Notes under the pieces: model-generated
Database searches by the model: none
The model's input: only the letters and a program-made list of their open reading frames with translations
Told to the model about the DNA's origin: nothing
Position numbers and translations under genes: made by a program
Assembly: GCA_007133065.1 (NCBI GenBank)
Contig: SLNJ01000011.1
Location: forward strand, 1 to 60,247
DNA from: Opitutales bacterium
GTDB taxonomy: Bacteria; Verrucomicrobiota; Verrucomicrobiia; Opitutales; Oceanipulchritudinaceae
Length of the DNA stretch: 60,247 nt
Direction: 5' to 3'
Shown here: piece by piece, positions 55,273-60,247 of the stretch
Layout of the letters: the number at the start of each line of letters is the position of its first letter
Position numbering within the stretch: the stretch's first letter is position 1

Positions 55273-57028
55273 GTTCCAGGAAGAGGCGCTCCGCCCGGGA
55301 ATGACCCTCCGCCTGCGCGGCGGAAACGGGCCGGCCACGCGGGCGGTCGTCATCGAACCTGCGGGAACACCCGGGGACCCCTGCACCGCCTATCAGGTCG
55401 TGCCCGCCGACCAACCGAACCGGTCACAGGAAGCATGGCGGCCGGCGGCCGAGCACTGGAGCAAGGCCCCGGAGTTCGATTGCCTCATCCGACTCGATCG
55501 CCCGGTCTCCGTGGCGCCGGAGTCGATCGATGGTGCTGAGGGCGCCCTATCCGAGGAGGGGTTGACCGAACTCCATCGCCGGTTGACCCTGTTCCACGCC
55601 CGCGAATTTTCGCGGCGCCGGCACCGGGATTTCAACGGCGGATCGGCTGCGACGCCGTTCGATTCCGCACGCAGCCCGGTTCCATACTCCGGTCGGGTCT
55701 TCGACGAGCGGGAAGTGCTCGCCGCCGTCGGGAGCAGCCTCGACTTCTGGTTGACGCTCGGCGAGAACGGCGCGCGCCTCGAGTCGGAACTGGCCGCCCG
55801 GATCGGGGTGCGCCGCACGATCCTGACCAACTCCGGTTCTTCGGCGAACCTGCTGGCCGTCAGCGCGCTCTCCGGCAACCTGCTCTCCGACACGGAACGC
55901 CTGCGCCCCGGCGACGAAGTGATCACCTGCGCGGCCGGCTTCCCCACCACCGTCGCCCCGATCCTGCAGAACGGGCTGATTCCGGTTTTTATCGACAACG
56001 ATCCGGTGACCGGCAACGCGGATGTCAGCCAACTCGAGGCGGCGTACCGTCCGGACAAGACGCGGGCGGTGATCCTCGCACACACGCTCGGGAACCCGTT
56101 CGACCTCGGAGCCGTCCTCGCATTCTGCCGGCGGCACGGGCTCTGGCTCATCGAGGACAATTGCGACGCCCTCGGGAGCACCTACACCATGCCGCGGGAA
56201 AACGCCCGGGAACTCGGTCTGACCCGGCCGAAAGAGACCGGCACCGGCGCCTATTGCGCGTGGACCGGCGCGTTTGGCGATCTCTCGACCCAGTCCTTCT
56301 ACCCGCCACATCACCTGACCATGGGCGAAGGGGGTGCGGTTAATATCCGGCGCAATATGCGGTTCAAACGCATCCTGGAGAGCTTTCGCGACTGGGGACG
56401 GGATTGCTGGTGCGCGAGCGGCAAGGACAACACCTGCGGCAAGCGATTCGGCTGGAAACTCGGCGAGCTTCCGGAGGGGTATGACCACAAGTACATCTAC
56501 AGCCACCTCGGATACAACCTCAAGCCGCTGGATCTCCAGGCGGCCATCGGGCTTGTGCAGTTGCAGAAGCTCGATGCCTTCGGAGCGGCACGCCGGCGCA
56601 ACTGGCACTATCTGCGCGCGGGCCTTGCGGACCTCGACGCATACTTCGGATTCACCTTGCCTACCCACGCGACGGAGTGGAGCGAGAATGGGTTCACGTG
56701 GGGGCCCGGCGAGAGCCGTTGCGATCCGAGCTGGTTCGGGTTCATGCTCCGGGTGCGGCCCGAGGCACCGTTCAGCCGCGTGGAACTCGCCCGGGCGCTC
56801 GACGCCGCCCGCATCGGCAACCGGGGTTTGTTCGGTGGCAACCTGCTCCGCCAACCCGTCTTCACGCGGCTGCGACGGGAGCGGCCCGACGCATTCCGCG
56901 TCGCGGGCGATTTGACCGGAGCGGACCAATTGATGAATGAAGCCATCTTTCTCGGTGTATTTCCGGGCTTGCAAGAACACGCTCTGGACTACGTCATTGA
57001 ATTCCTGCACGATTTTTGCACGAGCTGA
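55259..57028 (+). CDS. rfbH: CDP-4-keto-6-deoxyglucose-3-dehydratase RfbH with N-terminal extension
   Basis: A 589-residue PMP-dependent [2Fe-2S] dehydratase. The core starts about residue 100 ([20 protein letters not shown]), then [54 protein letters not shown], and [18 protein letters not shown], where His replaces the usual PLP lysine as in RfbH/E1. Cluster cysteines lie in [21 protein letters not shown]1 enzymes are near 440 residues; this one has about 90 extra N-terminal residues and an insert near [19 protein letters not shown]. The extension is an in-frame fusion unlike most E1 proteins. It starts at ATG 55259, overlapping rfbG by 14 bases. Confidence 0.88.
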   Translation: MPPDEFQEEALRPGMTLRLRGGNGPATRAVVIEPAGTPGDPCTAYQVVPADQPNRSQEAWRPAAEHWSKAPEFDCLIRLDRPVSVAPESIDGAEGALSEEGLTELHRRLTLFHAREFSRRRHRDFNGGSAATPFDSARSPVPYSGRVFDEREVLAAVGSSLDFWLTLGENGARLESELAARIGVRRTILTNSGSSANLLAVSALSGNLLSDTERLRPGDEVITCAAGFPTTVAPILQNGLIPVFIDNDPVTGNADVSQLEAAYRPDKTRAVILAHTLGNPFDLGAVLAFCRRHGLWLIEDNCDALGSTYTMPRENARELGLTRPKETGTGAYCAWTGAFGDLSTQSFYPPHHLTMGEGGAVNIRRNMRFKRILESFRDWGRDCWCASGKDNTCGKRFGWKLGELPEGYDHKYIYSHLGYNLKPLDLQAAIGLVQLQKLDAFGAARRRNWHYLRAGLADLDAYFGFTLPTHATEWSENGFTWGPGESRCDPSWFGFMLRVRPEAPFSRVELARALDAARIGNRGLFGGNLLRQPVFTRLRRERPDAFRVAGDLTGADQLMNEAIFLGVFPGLQEHALDYVIEFLHDFCTS

Positions 57029-57030
57029 GC

Positions 57031-57813
57031 ATGAAAGTGGTGATACTATGCGGCGGTCAGGGAACCCGCCTGCGCGAGGAGACCGATTTCCGGCCGAAAC
57101 CGATGGTGCCGATCGGCGATCGTCCGATTCTCTGGCACATCATGAAACACTACGCCCACTTCGGCCACAAGGAGTTCATCCTCTGCCTCGGCTACAAGGG
57201 CGAGGTGATCAAGGATTACTTCCGCAACTACCTGTGGAACACGTGCGACGTCACCCTCCAGCTCGGCCGACGGCCCGGGATCGTCTATCACAACAGCCAC
57301 GACGAGGAGGACTGGCAGGTCACACTGGCCGAAACGGGTGCCGACAGTATGACCGGACGCCGCATCAAGCGAATCCAGCAATACGTCGCCGAAGGCGAGA
57401 CATTCCTGCTGACTTACGGCGACGGGCTCAGCGATATCGACATCGCCGCAAGTATCGCCTGCCACCGCGAATCCGGACGCACGTGCACCATCAGCGCGGT
57501 TCATCCGGCCGGACGGTTTGGCGCCCTCAAAATCGAGGAGGACGGCCGAATCCACACCTTCGTCGAGAAGCCGCAGGTGGAGCGGGCATTTGTGAACGGC
57601 GGGTTCATGGTCTGCGACTACCGGACCTTCGACTACCTCGACGATTCCGAAAACGAGATGTTCGAGCACCGGCCGATGCTCGACCTCACCCGGGACCGGC
57701 AGCTCAACTCGTACAAGCACGAGGGCTGGTGGCAGTGCATGGATACGTACCGGGAAATGCAGTACCTCAACGAACTCTGGAACCGCGGCAAGGCCCCGTG
57801 GAAGACCTGGTGA
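57031..57813 (+). CDS. rfbF: Glucose-1-phosphate cytidylyltransferase
   Basis: A 260-residue nucleotidyltransferase. It starts MKVVILCGGQGTRLREETDF, with the GGxGTRL nucleotide-binding loop, then RPKPMVPIGDRPILWHIMKH, EFILCLGYKGEVIKDYF and LLTYGDGLSDIDI. It makes CDP-glucose, the substrate of RfbG. It begins three bases after the rfbH stop and fits the family length of about 257. It completes the three-gene set rfbF, rfbG and rfbH here in an unusual order (G, H, F). Confidence 0.95.
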   Translation: MKVVILCGGQGTRLREETDFRPKPMVPIGDRPILWHIMKHYAHFGHKEFILCLGYKGEVIKDYFRNYLWNTCDVTLQLGRRPGIVYHNSHDEEDWQVTLAETGADSMTGRRIKRIQQYVAEGETFLLTYGDGLSDIDIAASIACHRESGRTCTISAVHPAGRFGALKIEEDGRIHTFVEKPQVERAFVNGGFMVCDYRTFDYLDDSENEMFEHRPMLDLTRDRQLNSYKHEGWWQCMDTYREMQYLNELWNRGKAPWKTW

Positions 57814-57820
57814 ACCCGCG

Positions 57821-58834
57821 ATGACCTCCCGGCGCAAGCTGCTCTCCATCATCATTCCCGCCTACAACGAGGAGGGGAACATCGAGGAGATTCACGAGCG
57901 CGTCACGCGGCTTTTCGAGAGAGAGCTCGCAGACTACGATTACGAGGCCATCATCCTGGACAACGCGAGCACCGACGGAACCCCCGAACGGGCCAGGGTT
58001 CTCTGCTCCCGGGATACGCGCTGGAAATACCTGCGTTACTCGCGAAATTTCGGGTTCGACGCATCGCTGACGGCCGGTCTCGATCACGCCCGCGGGGATG
58101 CGGTGATCACACTGCTCTCCGATCTTCAGGATCCCCCCGAGTTGATTCCGCAGTTCGTGCGGGAGTGGGAACAGGGCGCCCTCGTGGTCAACGGCGTGGT
58201 CCGGCGCCGCGAGGACGCCAGCCGGCTCAAGACGCTTGGAGCGGATATCGCATACTGGTTGATCCACCATCTCAGCGAGACCAAGATCCCGCCGGGAGCC
58301 ACCGACTTCCGCCTGCTCGACCACCGCGTCGTCGAGGCGCTGCGCCGCCTCCGCGAACCGGACCGGTACCTGCGCGGGCTCGTGCACTGGGTCGGATTCG
58401 AACGCAAGCTCCTCCCCTACGACCGGCAGCCCCGCAAGCACGGACGATCCAGCGCCGGTCTGATTTTCTGCCTGCAATACGCGTGGAACGCCATCGTCTC
58501 GTTCTCCGCCAAGCCCCTTCAGATCGCGACCTACTTCGGGCTCGCAATCACCCTCCTCAGCGCCGTCCTCGCCGTACTCTATCTTTTCATCTACTTCGTG
58601 CGACCCGACTTCGCCACGCTCCCCCCGCCGGGGATCTCCACGCTCCTGCTGCTGATCCTGTTCGGGATCGGGACCCAATCCCTCTTCCTCGGGCTGATCG
58701 GCGAGTATCTTGCGCGCATCTACAACCAGGGCAAGAACCGCCAGCTCTACATCGTGGCTGAGTCGACCGGATTCGACACACGGCCCGCGCACATCCAAGC
58801 CCCCGGATCACCGCCCGGCCAGACGCACGAATGA
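57821..58834 (+). CDS. Family 2 glycosyltransferase, GtrB/DPM1-like
   Basis: A 337-residue membrane glycosyltransferase. The GT-A domain has LLSIIIPAYNEEGNIEEIHE, EAIILDNASTDGTPERARV, and the metal-binding LLSDLQDPPELIPQFV. Two C-terminal helices (about residues 230-290, for example IATYFGLAITLLSAVLAVLY) give a membrane anchor. Relatives move a sugar onto undecaprenyl phosphate. It lies between rfbF and an epimerase gene, fitting O-antigen or capsule assembly. The stop overlaps the next start by four bases (ATGA). Confidence 0.88.
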   Translation: MTSRRKLLSIIIPAYNEEGNIEEIHERVTRLFERELADYDYEAIILDNASTDGTPERARVLCSRDTRWKYLRYSRNFGFDASLTAGLDHARGDAVITLLSDLQDPPELIPQFVREWEQGALVVNGVVRRREDASRLKTLGADIAYWLIHHLSETKIPPGATDFRLLDHRVVEALRRLREPDRYLRGLVHWVGFERKLLPYDRQPRKHGRSSAGLIFCLQYAWNAIVSFSAKPLQIATYFGLAITLLSAVLAVLYLFIYFVRPDFATLPPPGISTLLLLILFGIGTQSLFLGLIGEYLARIYNQGKNRQLYIVAESTGFDTRPAHIQAPGSPPGQTHE

Positions 58835-59925
58835 TCCCGCACCACGGCACTCCGGAATGGCGCAGGCTCCCGTCCGTCGTGACGGAGGATCTCGACCGGA
58901 TCTGTGAGCGCGTTGGTTCGGCCATGGACCGCATTGCCGACAAGCGAGTGCTGATCACCGGAGCCGGCGGCACCATCGCTTCTTATCTCCTCCACACACT
59001 CCTCCACTTGCAGCGACGCGGCCGGCGCGCGCCGGAGATCGTCGCCGTCGTGCGCAACCCGATCGCCGCACGGCGCCGCTTCCTCTACACCGTAACCGAA
59101 CGGCTCGACCGAAAAATCCACTGGGTCCAGCAGGACCTCCGGCAATCGGACACATGGGAGGGCTCAGCCGATTATTACGTGCACGCAGCCAGCCCGGCCA
59201 GCCCACGCGCGTTTCTCGCCGATCCGCTCGGGACCGCCGCGGTCAACACCTCCGCCACCGACCGGCTCCTCGCCCGGGCGGCCGCGCGCGGCGTCGAGGC
59301 TTTCCTTTTCTTCAGTTCCTCCGAGGTCTACGGCGATATGGGACCGGGAGAGATCTTCGTGTCCGAAGACCGAACCGGCGTCATCGACCCCCTCTCCCCG
59401 CGGTCGATCTACCCGGAGAGCAAGCGCATGGGAGAAGCGATCTGCGCCGCCTGGCACCGGTGCAACAACCTTCCCACCCGCATCGCCCGGATCTTCCACA
59501 CCTACGGCCCGGGGATCCACCTCCAGGATGAGCGCGTGTTCGCCGATTTCACCGCCCGCGCCCTGCGCAACGAGGAGATTGTCCTGCGCAGCGACGGCCG
59601 GGGCCGGCGCGCCTTCTGCTACCTCGCCGACACGGTCGCCGGCCTCCTCACCATCCTCCTGCGCGGCGCCGACGGCCACGCCTACAACGTCGGCAACCGC
59701 CACGGGATCCTGAGCATCCGGGAACTCGCCGACCTGGTCGCGGGACTCGCTCCGGAACCGGACGTTCGCGTCCGCCTCGATCCCGATCCCGACCGTCCCG
59801 AAAGCGCCTCCGCCGCCGTCTTCCCCGACACCGCCAAGCTCGAACAACTCGGCTGGAAGGCCGAAGTCGCCCCCCGCGACGGGTTCGCCAGAACCCTCGA
59901 ATCATTCCGCGAGATGGCGGAATGA
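58831..59925 (+). CDS. NAD-dependent epimerase/dehydratase (nucleotide-sugar SDR)
   Basis: A 364-residue extended SDR. The NAD motif is RVLITGAGGTIASYLLHTLL (about residues 40-60), active-site SSSEVYGDMG and YPESKRMGEAI (Tyr-x-x-x-Lys). It ends with the usual C-terminal domain (IHLQDERVFADFTARALRNE and AYNVGNRHGILSIREL). An N-terminal extension of about 35 residues precedes it. By position it may act on the CDP-3,6-dideoxy-sugar intermediate as CDP-paratose/abequose synthase would, or as a UDP-sugar epimerase; neither can be decided from sequence. The start overlaps the glycosyltransferase gene by four bases. Confidence 0.8.
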   Translation: MIPHHGTPEWRRLPSVVTEDLDRICERVGSAMDRIADKRVLITGAGGTIASYLLHTLLHLQRRGRRAPEIVAVVRNPIAARRRFLYTVTERLDRKIHWVQQDLRQSDTWEGSADYYVHAASPASPRAFLADPLGTAAVNTSATDRLLARAAARGVEAFLFFSSSEVYGDMGPGEIFVSEDRTGVIDPLSPRSIYPESKRMGEAICAAWHRCNNLPTRIARIFHTYGPGIHLQDERVFADFTARALRNEEIVLRSDGRGRRAFCYLADTVAGLLTILLRGADGHAYNVGNRHGILSIRELADLVAGLAPEPDVRVRLDPDPDRPESASAAVFPDTAKLEQLGWKAEVAPRDGFARTLESFREMAE

Positions 59926-60247
59926 ACGGAGGGAGTTGAGCGTTCGGGACGCCCAGAATCCCGGCGTGCACGCTCCAAGGTGGATGAGAGCGACAACATA
60001 GCCCGTCAATTCACGTCATCCGGGTGAATCAACTCAGGGCCGGCCGCTTCTGAGTGATTGATAAGAAATCGCTTTTCAGGCGGCACGGGCAATTGATAAG
60101 AAATCGCTTTTCAGGCGGCACGGGCAAATTGATAAGAAATCGCTTTTCAGGCGGCACGGGCACCCGCCCGCTGGAACCGGTCTGAATGAGCACTTTCATG
60201 GAGGAAATGGAGCCGAATCGGGATGGTGATGTCAAGTCCGACGTCAA
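59926..60247. other. Gene-less region at the window end
   Basis: 322 bases after the last CDP-sugar cluster gene. It holds the three 35-bp direct repeats (60057-60162) and no coding sequence that I can support. An open minus-strand frame runs through the repeats but looks like a repeat artefact. Confidence 0.5.
60057..60162. repeat. Three 35-bp tandem direct repeats
   Basis: Identical units at 60057-60091, 60092-60126 and 60128-60162 (one extra A between units 2 and 3). Each starts ATTGATAAGAAATCGCTTTT and ends CAGGCGGCACGGGCA. There are no spacers, so this is not CRISPR. It lies after the CDP-sugar gene cluster. Array ends are sharp within the window. Confidence 0.95.

Noticed and set aside
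60057..60162. CRISPR array
   Set aside because: The 35-bp units are contiguous without variable spacers and no cas genes are present.

Overview
The window is GC-rich bacterial chromosome. Its gene content points to a heterotrophic, glycan-degrading member of the PVC superphylum, most like Kiritimatiellota/Verrucomicrobia. This is inferred from several cytoplasmic-looking type I sulfatases, heparinase II/III and alginate-lyase family proteins, FAD-dependent oxidoreductases of the type found beside them, a Trp-rich C-terminal surface domain on a trypsin-like protease, and the rpmH-rnpA-yidD-yidC-yebC block. No rRNA or convincing tRNA gene was seen, so the taxonomic placement is tentative.

Layout. 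1-6.6 kb is a carbohydrate-use region: a partial heparinase II/III, a TIM-barrel sugar isomerase, a secreted beta-helix protein and an esterase. 6.6-12 kb holds a PLP-dependent dehydratase overlapping a DUF1805 gene, then an arsenosugar-type group: the radical SAM protein ArsS, an AhpD-like protein and a mercuric-reductase/lipoamide-dehydrogenase-like flavoprotein, with the remnant of another gene inside. 12-19.9 kb is a sulfatase region rich in decay: two intact sulfatases, a tandem-FAD oxidoreductase with a HEAT-like tail, and remnants of a sulfatase, a heparinase and a HAD hydrolase. 20-29.4 kb contains NfeD/slipin membrane proteins, glutamate synthase GltB/GltD and a glutaredoxin. 29.5-36 kb carries the secreted protease and a tightly overlapping operon (erythromycin-esterase-like protein, exported protein-isoaspartate methyltransferase, spermidine-synthase-like membrane protein). 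36-47.9 kb is housekeeping: a primary-type sigma factor, trpE, rsmD, rsmE, a peroxiredoxin, a cyclic-nucleotide-binding protein, yebC, yidC, yidD, rnpA and rpmH (44 codons), then a GNAT acetyltransferase and an SDR. 48-51 kb is another decayed patch (XRE regulator, AbiEi/AbiEii remnants, an MscS fragment) next to an intact alginate-lyase-like gene. 51-53.7 kb is a PhnD-PhnC-PhnE-type ABC transporter. 54-60 kb is a CDP-sugar/O-antigen cluster (rfbG, rfbH, rfbF, a family 2 glycosyltransferase, an NAD-dependent epimerase) ending in three 35-bp direct repeats.

The most interesting non-standard signals are: two tandem, related, terminator-bearing units between rsmD and rsmE (39.59-39.85 kb) that look like duplicated small RNAs; an extra N-terminal domain of about 90 residues on RfbH that weakly resembles PemK/MazF proteins; the ere-like/pcm/spermidine-synthase-like operon with 4- and 8-nt overlaps; and the repeated pattern of sulfatase/heparinase gene decay. 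All functions are read from sequence motifs and general family knowledge; no database search was run.
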